NCBI GenBank assembly: GCA_017163975.1
Contig: JAFFSR010000087.1
Location: 310,001 to 374,000 of the forward strand
Direction: 5' to 3'
Origin: Anastatus disparis
Taxonomy: Eukaryota; Arthropoda; Insecta; Hymenoptera; Eupelmidae
DNA: 64,000 bases
Position 1 is the first letter of the stretch; each line of letters begins with the position of its first letter. This document shows, one piece after another, positions 23,130 to 33,517 of this stretch. The position numbers were made by a program, and so were the translations under genes. A model generated the notes under the pieces. That model ran no database searches, was not told the origin of the DNA, and was given only the letters and a program-made list of their open reading frames with translations.

Positions 23130-23321
23130 TTATTTGTGTGTGTGTGTATGTGTGTGAGCGTGCATATATTCCTTGGGGCACCAATGTTCCGTCTCAACAA
23201 CCCCTACTTCGCCTTCTAAGAGGTCATTGACCCACCAGTCAGTAACTTTTGGGGTGGTGGAGTGGGGGTTTGTTTTGACGGTCCATGGTGCTCCTATAAC
23301 TACTGACATTTTCTTTTCCAT
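23130..23321 (-). CDS. Short unassigned ORF, possible exon
   Basis: A 63-codon ORF with a real ATG in a good context (ATC ATG G). It reads MEKKMSVVIGAPWTVKTNPH with a Trp/Pro/Val-rich middle and ends in a (CA)n microsatellite translated as His-Thr repeats. The first 50 codons are compositionally unlike the AT-rich surroundings and lack transposon motifs that I recognise. It may be a first exon, a fragment of an unrecognised element, or chance. No promoter or splice pair could be established. Confidence 0.25.
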   Translation of the reverse strand: MEKKMSVVIGAPWTVKTNPHSTTPKVTDWWVNDLLEGEVGVVETEHWCPKEYMHAHTHTHTHK

Positions 23322-24148
23322 GATCGTTGAATTAAAATAATTTAACGTATAATTAAATAGTCTTTGATTATTAAAAAATTAATCATAAGATTATAAGTAA
23401 AATATACAAAATTTTTGAAAAATTAAAAAATAGTCAACGTTTTAGGGGGGTAGGGGTAGGTAAATAGTCTACGGATGTCAACGCGTGGGTAGGGGGGCGG
23501 GTAAAAAAATCTGAAAAATTGGTAGCGTAGTTTATGTACGCCTTATGCTTAACCCCTTGGTGACCTCACGTACCCAAGCTGAGTGAATGGTAAGTTGTAA
23601 GAATGGAAGAATGTCTGAAAAGTGATGTGTGTTAACGCAGGGGAACTGAAAAGTCCTTGGGCTCAACGACCCCGTGTACCCGAGCTACGAGTGAATGGAG
23701 CAGAGTGAGTTGAGAAGGATGGAAGGATGCTTGCATGGATAGACTCATGAATTGACAAAGCCTGGTGCTAGGGCGGGCGGACGAAACGAATGTCTATGAA
23801 CAGGATCCGCAATGTGAAGTAATGCTAACGCAGTTTTACGTTGTGGATGAGAACGGTGGATGTTACGGATCTCTATCCGTGTAACGGAAACATTTTCTTG
23901 TCCTCGTTTCGTGGCCAGGATAAAGGGGATTTAGACGGTCCCTGTTTGCGAATGCTTGGAGGGCGAATTCAAGTCTACCAGATGTTGCTTTAACATTCTG
24001 CGCATGCGTAAGCCTTCTTTAACTTTTCCCTTATATTATACGTTTATTGTATTATAATCGATATTCTACTGCGATACTTATGAAAGACCTCGAATTTACC
24101 TTAATTTCTCGACCAGGAAATCTATTTGAAAATCTATTGTTGTCTTTC
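23322..24148. other. Less AT-rich unique-looking stretch with a 100-bp duplication
   Basis: From about 23440 the GC content rises and homopolymers vanish. Two imperfect copies of a unit are visible: CACGTACCCAAGCTGAGTGA near 23562 and CCGTGTACCCGAGCTACGAG near 23671, each followed by GAATGGA and AAGGATGGAAGGATG-like sequence. No long ORF, tRNA or known element was recognised. It may be single-copy host DNA. Confidence 0.4.
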
Positions 24149-25373
24149 ATTAACACTGAAGAAGGTATGCTTCATTACTGAATCTTTGTCACTAGATGGT
24201 GGTGCCATCTCACAACTGCTTTAAGAGTCAATTTTGAAAAAAAATATATATTTATATTTCAAATATATTTATATAAATATATTTATATTACAGACATAAT
24301 GTTGAGTTGTGTCTTACCACTGCAGCTCAACGGCCTTTGCATGCTAGAAGAATAACGTGAGAGAATGAGGTGAAAGTGTGCTTATGTACAGCTTATTCTC
24401 AAAGATTCCTATTCTCTCGCGTTATTCTTTTAGCCCGCAAAATACTTAGCGGTTATTACATGCTGTGCGATATGCGGAGCGTATTTCGTAAGTCGTACGT
24501 ACGCACGTACGATTTTTCGAAAAGTCGTTACAAAAAGTTTTAAAGTTCTGCAGACTGTTCCAAAAAGTAAAAAAGGTATGAGCAAAATGTGCATCTTTTC
24601 AGCTTTCATCAAACTATTTAAGTGCAGGCCGGATTCGCTATCCTCGTCTCATTGAGTTTTTTGTTATTTACTCAAGTGTTAATCGATGTATCTGAAAATT
24701 GAAAGTTAAACGTAATAGATATTATTATTATGAATATTTATGCACAAGAAAAGAAAATTCTACCGTATTGTTTTTGAGAAAATTGAGGAACGCTAAAATA
24801 TTATAAACATAAGCTGTTACTTAAGCGTTCCTTACTTTTCTCAAAAACAATATGATAGAATTTTTTTTTCTTGCGTATAAATATTCATAATGATAATACC
24901 TATTGCACTCAAACTTAAATTTTCAGATACATCGATTAATACTTGAGTAAATAACAAAAAATTCAATTAGACAAAGACAGCGAATCTTGCCTGCTCTTAA
25001 GGCTTTCGTTTTGAAACGTTCCAAAATTAACTGAATGTTTGGAAGTTAAGAAACGAACGTTGGTGCGTATGTACGATTTACGGAATACGCTTCGCAAATT
25101 GCATAGCGTGTAATAGTTGTTAATCGCGATGCAGGCTAAAAGAATAACGCAAGAGAATAGGAATAAAAAAGAATAAGCTGTACATAAGCATGCTTATGTC
25201 CACCTTATTCTTTCGCGTTATTCCTCTGGCCTGCAAAGGCCCTCAAGCTGCAGCAGCAAGACACGACTCAACTTCATGTTTGTAATATTTTTTGACTCTT
25301 AACGCAGTTGTCAGATGGCGCCCCTATCTAGTCACAAAAATCTAGTAAAGAAGCAGTCTCTTCCAGTGTTAAT
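24149..25373. mobile_element. Foldback element with nested MITE
   Basis: ATTAACACTGAAGAAG at the left is the inverse of CTTCCAGTGTTAAT at the right. The inverted match runs inward through the GACAACTGC..TCAAGAG, TTGAGTTGTGTCTT, GTACAGCTTATTC and CGCGTTATTC blocks (24230-24440 against 25090-25290). The arms are over 400 bp. The middle is occupied by a TTAA MITE. No ORF of note. Confidence 0.8.
24618..25000. mobile_element. TTAA-flanked palindromic MITE
   Basis: TTAA at 24618-24621 and 24997-25000. The left end TTAAGTGCAGGCCGGATTCG and the minus-strand right end TTAAGAGCAGGCAAGATTCG are alike. The arms continue through ACTCAAGTGTTAATCGATGT and its inverse near 24940, around a centre at about 24810. 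No ORF. Confidence 0.85.
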
Positions 25374-25399
25374 AAAACACAACAAATGAATATCCAACC

Positions 25400-25475
25400 A
25401 AAAAAAATAATGTGAGAGATCACATGAGATTTTATGCAAAACTCAACATGAGATTTCATGCTAAGATCTCATCGA
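25400..25475. repeat. Remnant of the AGATCT/CATGAG palindrome array
   Basis: TGTGAGAGATCACATGAGAT, AACATGAGATTTCATG and AAGATCTCATCG are degraded versions of the 12-bp unit seen at 7403-7675, 10309-10652 and 55829-56196. Confidence 0.5.
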
Positions 25476-26210
25476 AAGTTGAAAAAAACTAACATAATAA
25501 ACAAGTTAAATAATAAAGAAATTCCAAAAAAAGTTTATAAAGATTTTATTTCTGATAAAAATTTTTATTGAATTTATAATAATTTATAATAATTTGTATG
25601 AATACATACATATGAAAGTGTGTTATCATCGAACACAGCGACGAAGATTGATTATTTTTACATTTATGTTATTATTATTGGGATTTTATACATTGTTTCT
25701 GTAATTATTATGTACATAATTGGTTGTAATAATTTATTCTAAGTTTCTATTTTATCCTTAGTTTTATAAATGTTACTCATAGTAAATATCTTTTCATACC
25801 AAATACGTTTAAATTAAAATTTAAAAAATGCGATTTTTACCGATTACAGTTTCAAGTTACTGCCGGGGGATTGACACACAATGTTTATACTGTATTCTTT
25901 ATGTTTGGGTAACATGCTAGAGTCAATTTTGAGGCTTAACACCTTTTTTATCGGTGACCTAGCTTATCTTTAAGCCCATACATATGCAAAATTGCTTAAA
26001 AATATGATTTTACCACTACTTTAAAAATCTGAAAAAATTTATACATTTTTCTCTCGCTACAGGAAATATTTCAGAATTAATTCGTAGTTACAGGTATGAA
26101 TTGGGCAAGATGACACTAATTTTAAATTTTTAAATGGCTGCCTAAGTTTGAATTGTGCGCCAAAGTTTTTTTTATTGTTTCAATTTATTGGTTTTTAGTC
26201 TTAGAACATA
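25476..26210. other. AT-rich spacer, no gene seen
   Basis: Unique-looking sequence without ORFs, RNA genes or inverted ends that I could recognise. Confidence 0.4.
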
Positions 26211-29200
26211 TCCCACATAGCACGAAAGCTTCCAAGGAAGCTTTCCGTGAAACGTTCACGTAATATTCCAGAGGAAGCTTCCATTAACCTTTCTGAAAGC
26301 TTACTGAATCTTTCATTAATATTTCATTGTAATATTTGATGTAATCTAAAAGTAAACTAAAAGTTAGTATAAATAAATAAATAATAAAAGCTTACGTGCA
26401 ATGTTTCCTTAAATCTTTTTGCAATCTTATAGTAACCTTACAACAAAGCTTCCATGTATAAATTCGCAAAGGTTACATGGAAGATATTGAGAAGGATTAC
26501 GTTAAGCTTTCTGAAAGATTCATCAGTTAGGCGATCGTAAAAGCCTACAGGTAGCTTTCTAAAAAGATTTATGCTTTCTTTAATAGAATATTCCACTTAC
26601 TTTAAATAGAATATTTCATAAAAGATGATTGCAAACTTATTGAAAGATTCATTAGTAAGGTTACGTCGAAAGCTTTCGGGCTTCTTACGAGAAAGGTTAA
26701 TAAATGCTTTCACGTAATCTTTCATGGAACATTAATGGAACCTTTCATTGAAAATTAATGTAAAAATCGATGGAAGATTTCTGAAAGATATTTAACAACT
26801 GTGAATAAAAACTTTTTCAATAAATGTTACGGAAAAACTCAACTGAAAGATTCCATGAAAGCTTACAGTAAACTAAATGTAATCTAAAAAGAAATTCACT
26901 AAATGCTAACGTGCAATATTTCCTAAAATCTTTATGGAATCTTGCAGTGACCTTACAGAAAACCTTCCATAGATGAATACGCAAAGGTTACATGGAAGAT
27001 ATTGAAAAAGATTACTGTAAGCTTCCCGAAAAATTCATCAGTTAGGTAATCGTGGAAGCTTTCAGGAAGCTTTCTAAAAAGATTCATGCCTTCTTTCATG
27101 GAATATATTGCTTACTTTAAATAGAATCTTTCATAGAAGATAACTGCAAGCTTACTGAAAGATTCATTAGTAAGGTTACGTCGAAAGCTTTCGGGCTTCT
27201 TACGAGAAAGGTTAATAAATGCTTTCACGTAATCTTTCATGGAACATTAATGGAACTTTTCATTAAAGATTCATGCAAAGACCACCCACACAGCAAAAAA
27301 AGCTTACAAGGAAGCTTCCCATGAAACTTTTATATAATATTCCAGTGGAAGCTTCCATTCACCTTTTCGAAAATTAACATAAGCTTACAGTAAGCATAAT
27401 ATAAGTCCAAAAAATGCTTCCCAAATACTTACGTGTAATATTCCGTCAAATCTTTTTGCTATCTTCCTGTAACCTTACGCAAAAGTCTTAATAAATGGAT
27501 TAGCAAAGGTTTCAAGTAAACTAACTAGAAAGATTGCAGTAAGCTTCCTGAAAGATTCACTAGTAAGCTAACTAAGAACACTTTCGGAAAGCTTTCGTGA
27601 AAGCTTCATGTAAATGTTTTAAGAAACATTCCACAAAACGTTAATTAAATCTTGCATATAACATACCTGTAAGCTTCCAGTAAGGTTCATCAGTTAGGTA
27701 ACACAGAAAGCTTTTACTTAGCTTCCAAGAAAGGTATATGTTACTTTTCAACAATATTTTATGGGATATTTCTCGGAACGGAAAAGGAAATGTCGGTAAA
27801 ATAGACATTTTTAATCTTCTTTTTATATGGTTTTAAATAATTAATAAACATTTATGTAACTAATAGATTGATTGATAATTAGTTTTACAATACAAAATAT
27901 CCTAACTAAAAATTATTTTTTTTTATACAAGAAAAATAATGCAGAAATGCGCAATAAATTATGAATAATTTTTTCAATAAAAAATTATATAAAACTGTTT
28001 TTTGCAGTAAAAAAATTAGATTTATTCTGTAGGATAATTGAAGTATTAATAATTAAGTAAATTAATTAGATATTATTTTCACAAAATATTTTCAGTTGTA
28101 TAAAAGAATTAATTTTTGAATACAAAAAAAAATAATTATACTGACCTCTAATTATTTTTAATAATTATTAATAACTAACTATTAATTAACTGTTTCATTT
28201 AATTTTACAAATGCTGAAAAGAATATAAAAGACAAAGTTTATGTTACGTAAACTATATAAATAAGAAATGATCAGTGTTCGTAACAAGCGTACCGTAGCG
28301 TAATAGGTAACGTTAATGCTTCGTAATCTATAGGTCATGGGTTCGAGCCCCGATCAGGTCGAAAATTTTTCTTGCGTTTTAAGCGTTTTTATGCGTTTTA
28401 TGAGTTATATGCGTAATAATGTTAATTATTTACTGTATAAAATAATTTGTAAGTTAAATGAACGATAAAATAAATCTATAAATTAATGTATAATAATGTA
28501 ATAAATCTATAAATTAATGTATCAGATTCTAGAAGCTTAGTAGTTATCTTACTAGAATCTATTATTAAGATTTCTTGAAAGCTTACTGTAATCCTTTCGT
28601 TAAAGCTTCCTGAAAGGTTCTCTAAAATATCACGCGACAACTTTTCTTAAAATGTTTCTGACAATTAATTTTTTCCATACATTTTAATCTTCCTGAAAGC
28701 TTCTATGAAATCTTCCTGTAAGATTTAAGGGAATCTATATCTAAGACTCACGAAAGCTTTATAAATATCTTACCGAAATCTTTTATTTAGATTCCTTGGA
28801 AGCTTACCAACGTCTTACGAGAAAGCTTCCTAAAAGGTTCCCTAGAAGATTACAACAATCTTTCTCGGAATATTTTTGACAGCTAGTTTGTCCCAGACAT
28901 TTTAAGCTTACTGGAAGCTTCCATGGAAGCTTTTTATAAGGTTTCAAGGAACATACATGTAGGACTCTAGAAAGCTTTGTAAATATTTTACTGTAATCTT
29001 TTATTCAGATTCCTTGGAAGCTTACCATCGTCTTTCGGGAAAGCTTCCTGAAAAATTCCTTAGAAGATTATAACAATTTTTCTCGGAATATTTTTGACAG
29101 CTATTTTGTCCCAGACATTTTAAGCTTACTGGAAGCTTCCCATGAAAGCTTCCTGTAAGATTTCGAACCTTTTACGGAAGCTTCCTGGAAGCTTACAGGA

Positions 29201-29220
29201 AGCTTACGTGCTATGTGGGA
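26211..29220. mobile_element. 3-kb non-autonomous element filled with GGAAGCTTCC palindromes
   Basis: The ends are inverted: TCCCACATAGCACGAAAGCT at 26211 and AGCTTACGTGCTATGTGGGA at 29220, flanked by TA on both sides (CATA before, TACT after). Nearly the whole interior consists of variants of GGAAGCTTCC, GAAAGATTCATTAG and TTACGGTAAGCTTCC on both strands. An internal copy of the terminus (CACACAGCAAAAAAAGCTTA at 27287) suggests nesting or tandem duplication; 26460-26780 and 26980-27270 are direct repeats of each other. The centre (27790-28560) is AT-rich and carries a tRNA-like sequence. No transposase is encoded. Confidence 0.8.
28289..28361 (+). tRNA. tRNA-like sequence (possible Thr-CGT type, pseudogene or SINE head)
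   Basis: The sequence has a good pol III A box (TAGCGTAATAGGTAACG) and B box (GGTTCGAGCCC) with proper spacing. An anticodon-like loop TTCGTAA sits between them, but the anticodon and acceptor stems pair poorly (GCGTACC against AGGTCG). The T stem GGG/CCC is intact. The lack of an acceptor helix argues for a tRNA-derived SINE head or pseudogene over a working tRNA. Confidence 0.4.
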
Positions 29221-29960
29221 TACTACTAGAGGAAGCACGCATAAACAAAAAGTGTAGACGATATTGAGAGAGAGAGAGAAAGAGAGCGATAGTTTGAGTA
29301 ACCGTTTTCCCTTAGAAAGACGTGGCGTCAACCAATCATGTGCCTGCACGAGAGAGAAAGGTGGTACCCAAACTGTCTCTCTTTTTCTTGCTCGTTTGTC
29401 TACACTCTTTTTTATAAACGTGCTTCCTCCAGTAGTATATGCTCTAAGGTTTTAGTAATATTTTTTTATTTGCGTCGAAATTTTTCATAAAGTTTGAGCA
29501 ACAGATATACTATAGCTAAAAAAATAGAAAATGTTGTCCCATTCCGTCCTAGATGAGTTTAAAGATCCTAAAATTTGACTAAGTTCTTAAATTTTGATAA
29601 TAACAAATCCCGTTAAGAGCAATAAATCTATTATGTACGGCTTAGTGAGAGGTTTTTACAACAGTGACAGAATGAATATATTTGTTAATGCATTAGAATA
29701 CAAAAAGATAAATAAGGAGTACTTTTGAATTATAAAATAGAGCATGCACAAATTCAAACTACACTCATTGAACAAATCTACTTTTAACACTTCCCCATTA
29801 AATCTGTGTAATAATTAGCTTATTTAGTGGTGATAAAATCTTAGTTTAATAAATTTGGGTAATGTTTACTACGTGGTGGTACCCTAGAAAGAATATTAAA
29901 AATAGTGAGCATTTGATCACTAGAAACGTGACATAAGATAAAACATTTTCTTAGCAATAC
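29221..29960. other. Spacer with a GAGA tract; possible Copia 3' end
   Basis: A (GA)n run at 29265-29285 is followed by mixed sequence. The part 29580-29960 adjoins the Copia RNase H remnant and may contain its 3' non-coding region, but no LTR ends could be identified. Confidence 0.35.
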
Positions 29961-31863
29961 TTATCGAACAAAATGATATCTAATATCAATACGTTTACTT
30001 CGATTGTTGTGAGTGGGATTTTTCGCAAGCATTTTACCGTTCCAATTATCATTACATAAGGCTACATGCGGGAAATAGATTAAACCTAACTCTTTTAAAA
30101 AACTACGCAGATGCAATAATTCCTTAATGCCTTTGGATAAAGCTATATATTCCAACTCCGTAGATGACAACGCAACGGTACGCTATTTACGAGATTTTCA
30201 GGTTATCATTCTCTCAACTGAAGTAAAAAGGAAACCTGTGTGCTAATACAGATCAATGCGGTAACCTTCCCAATCTGCATTTACGAAGTCAACAATTTCA
30301 TCAGTTCCTTTTACATAACATATTTTAATATGAGTTGTACTGACTAACAAGGAGAGCATCCCGTCTCTGGGAAACAAATTTGGCTGGAACTGTAGGATAT
30401 GATTCTTTGATGGAAAAAAATAAACACATGTTTTTTCTTTTTGTCGAACAAGCCCCCTAGACAAAGATATAGACATTTTTTTCGAAAATATTATATATTA
30501 AATAACCAAATAACTAAGACTCTTATAAGAAAACGCATAGAAGATAAAATGAAGCACGAATTTGATGCTTTATCTAAGCTTTGTTGCATTGAAAAAGCTT
30601 TTGTGGCTCAAAATTTACAGATCATTAAAATATGCTAATATAATAGCATACAAAATTAATCATATTTTATATGTTAAAATTATTAAGTAAATATGTGGAA
30701 AAATTTAATTAAGAATAACTTTCAAACAACAAAAGATTTTTTGACCCTCAGGGTGCAAAATTTGATTTTCTATGCTTGTCAAGCTAGCAAAAAATTGTAC
30801 ATTTCCGCCCTAAGGCGCAAAATTGGCGCATGCGCCTAATTTGAATAAGGATTTTGCACATGCGCCAATTTTGCGCCCCAGGGAGGGAATGTACTATTTT
30901 GCGCCCGCTTGACAAGCATAGAAATCGAATTTTTCACCTTTTGGATCAAAAAACAATATGTGTACCATGGGTGCAAGGAGATTCGCGGCCCTCGTGCAAA
31001 TTTAGCGCCCTCGCTTCGCTCTGGCGCTCATTCGCACTCTGGCTGGAATCCCCTATTTTGCGCCCTTGGTACACAATGTACTATTTTAATGCAACAAAGC
31101 TTAAATTAAAACATTTCATTTGTGCATTTTTTTTGCAGGAGTCTTAGTTTTTTGGTTATTTAATTTCATATAAAGGCTATTATTCACCATGTTTTCCGAA
31201 AAATGTCTATATCCTTGTCTACGGAGCCTATTTGACGAAAAGAAAGAACATGGGTTTATTTTTTTTCATAAAAATCATATCTTGCAGTTTAAGTTGAATC
31301 CGTTTTCTGGAGGTGAGGTGCTCTTCTTGTAAGTAATATAAAACACGTTTGGCTGATTCCCAATAAATAGATTTATAATTATTATTGAATTGAATAAGCA
31401 CACTAATTACATGGGAAATATCAGGGCGAATTTCCACTAATAAATACATATTATACATAGCCCCTATCAACTCTCTATAAGGTAGCGATTTCCTAGCTGA
31501 GTGCTCCAGCGATTCTTTTTAAAATAAATCATAGAATTTTGTAGAAGTTAAAACCACTTCATGCAGTTTACACTCTGTTTTCTTATTTTAATCATATCCA
31601 GCTTAACGCAGTTCATAAATAGCACGTTTTAAACAACAAACTGAACGTTTGGATTTTTGTAATTCTATTAGCAAACTATTTCCTCAAGCTGCAATTATAT
31701 TATTTACAGCTTTCAGAGACAATATATAGGAGCATCTCTTCTAAAAATGGTGGTAATTCCATAAAGATATTGCTAAATACGCCATTCAAATGTGCAGCCT
31801 CGACATCAAGTTGATGAACTTGCATGTCTAATATAGCAGATATAGCTAGAATAAGGTGTAAAG
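29961..31863 (-). pseudogene. Copia (Ty1-type) pol relic: RT and RNase H pieces
   Basis: Four minus-strand fragments in colinear order match Copia pol. 31863-31700 has the RT start (LDMQVHQLDVEAAHLNG, ELPPFLEE). About 31680-31560 has the degenerate KRAIYELRQAG-like region. 31470-31340 has the tail of RT (VEIRPDISHVISVL, ESAKRVLYYLQ). 30337-29961 has the RNase H with DFVNADWEG, SSTELEYIALSKGIKELLHL and SKRIDIRYHFV. The YVDD active-site segment is absent, and the gag, protease and integrase are not present upstream. A 1-kb DNA element sits at 30338-31337 exactly between YYLQ and the continuation, and another terminus replaces the 5' part at 31864. The copy is dead. Confidence 0.8.
30338..31337. 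mobile_element. DNA element with long inverted ends inserted in Copia
   Basis: 30340-30570 and 31110-31335 are inverted, imperfect copies: AACAAGGAGAGCATCCCGTC against its partner near 31310, GGATATGATTCTTTGATGG against 31262-31280, and TAGACAAAGATATAGACATT against 31200-31220. Within it is a second inverted pair, TCTATGCTTGTCAAGC near 30767 and GCTTGACAAGCATAGA near 30907. This encloses GCGC-rich sequence (CGCATGCGCC, GCGCCCTCGCTTCGCTCTGG) that is unlike its neighbours. It splits the Copia reading frame cleanly. No transposase gene is present. Confidence 0.7.
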
Positions 31864-32465
31864 AACTGATTCCATTCAGATTCATGCAGGCCGTCACTGA
31901 TAGAATTTTTATTCTCTTCTAAGTGATAAAAATAACTTCTAATATGTATATGAAGATGAAATTCACCTTGTAAAACGCTCCAAAAAATGTTTTTTCCTCA
32001 CTACAGCGTATTTAGTGTTGGGTTTAAAAATGAGAATTAAAAAATTGAGAATGAACCTCAATTTTATTACTGCTATAGCACTTTCAATTTTTGACCTTTT
32101 TGGACATTTTTTAATGAAAATGACCAAAATTTAGTCTAGTTTTGAATGCCGTTCCGATCGTTCCGATAAGAGTTACTTCCTCTGAGTTATTCATGGAAAA
32201 CCAAAAAAAGACGATTTTTTTCAAACGCAATTTTCTCAAAAACTATATTTTCTTCTTAGAATTTTTTATGTTTTTTATATGAAAAATACTAACTTTTAGG
32301 ATAGGTAAAAATATGGAATTGGGCTTTATTTTGTTTAAACAGATTTATGAAAATTTTTTAAATATTTTCCATTTTAAAACATTGATACCATAGCGCATCG
32401 TGCTATTTTTACATTTATTACATCTTCTTACAATTCGTTCATGCTTTTATTTACATAGATATATT
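31864..32465. mobile_element. Solo terminal repeat of the GGCTGATTCC transposon family (copy B type)
   Basis: AACTGATTCCATTCAGATTC, then GCAGGCCGTCACTGAT and about 550 further bases match in inverse the right terminal repeat of copy B (53290-53841). This includes GTGTTGGGTTTAAAAATGAG, AAAAATACTAACTTTTAGG and CATTGATACCATAGCGCATC. The first two bases of the terminus are mutated. It replaces the 5' part of the Copia relic, so it inserted there. The partner terminus and transposase are missing, perhaps removed or displaced by the LTR-like unit at 32632. Confidence 0.7.
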
Positions 32466-32854
32466 TTTGTTTTTTATTATATGCACAAAAAGAGCGTGTA
32501 ATACATAATTCAATTAAAATAACCTAAAACACATAAATAATATTGCATGGTAAAAATGAGATTGCACGCTATGATATCGCAGTCTTGGAAGATAATAATA
32601 ATAATACTATATTATATAAGTAAGTCAATAATGTAACGGCTCATATTGATTTTGGGTATAATTATTAAATTCAACATGAATGTGTCATAAATAAATCTAT
32701 ATTATTTAAAACATAAAATAATTTTTAGTTATAATAACTTTAAATCACATGAAAAGTATAAGTAGGACTTCATAGTTACCTACCGAGGTCGATAAGATAA
32801 CTCAAAATGTATATATATATATATAGATATAGTAAAATGATTATAGAAATAGAA

Positions 32855-32961
32855 TGTTCTATTTCTTTTAATAAGAAGTATTATCAATATTTAATTGTTA
32901 ATAATAAAATGTAACTTTCTAAAATAATTAAGTATATATAAATAGAACATTCTATTTATAT
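32855..32961 (+). promoter_or_regulatory. Paired GAAnnTTC dyads with a TATA-like box
   Basis: Two near-perfect dyads, AGAAATAGAATGTTCTATTT and ATAAATAGAACATTCTATTT, are about 85 bp apart, and TATATAAATAG overlaps the second. GAAnnTTC is the core of heat-shock elements in metazoans. With only two inverted units each and an AT-rich background, the regulatory reading is an inference. Confidence 0.3.
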
Positions 32962-33199
32962 AATATGTATAAAAATGATTACTCTATTTAAAGTTTAAAG
33001 ATATTAATTAAAAAATTAGTTTTTTTAATGAATAAATAATAAAATTAACTATAAAAAATAGTCTATTGAAATGTAAAGGAAATAGAATGTTTTTTTTACT
33101 AATATATTTATCTTAATTAAATGTTTCTTTTGTAAATATATGAAATAAATGTTATGGAACATTCTATTTCCTAAAATATAATTCTTCAATAAGAAATAG

Positions 33200-33342
33200 A
33201 ACCTCATAGAAGGTTTATGAAATAATATAAAAGAGCGTGAATCTAAGCAAGCGCTCTCATTATCTTTTAGATGTTCGACCATGTAACATCTAACATGGAT
33301 ACTATATTCATTCAATCTTATACTGTCAGAAGTATAAGATTT
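33200..33342 (+). ncRNA. Cluster of hairpins upstream of the array
   Basis: Perfect stems occur in succession: AACCT/AGGTT (33200-33215); AGAGCG/CGCTCT (33232-33257); AGATGTT/AACATCT (33269-33291), which competes with CCATGT/ACATGG (33279-33298); and an 11-bp AATCTTATACT/AGTATAAGATT with a six-base loop (33314-33341). The two middle helices share bases and exclude each other, a switch-like arrangement. The function is unknown. Confidence 0.35.
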
Positions 33343-33517
33343 AAGCATTCTGTCTTAAAATACTAAGTAACTTTTGAATCTTTGTAAAATATATATATTT
33401 TCTTAATTTTTTAATAAAAAGATTAAGTATTTCAAATTTAAATGAGACTGTGTTTAAAAAGTTATTGATAAAAGTATAACTCATCTCATCTCATTAATCA
33501 TTTTTCATATAAATACT

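Noticed and set aside
30854..31147. ORFs in the GC-rich core inside Copia
   Set aside because: They cover palindromic MITE sequence with GCGCCC repeats, show no family motif, and occur in overlapping frames.
33268..33299. H-type pseudoknot
   Set aside because: The second loop would be a single base crossing a 7-bp helix, which is too short; the two helices are better read as alternatives.
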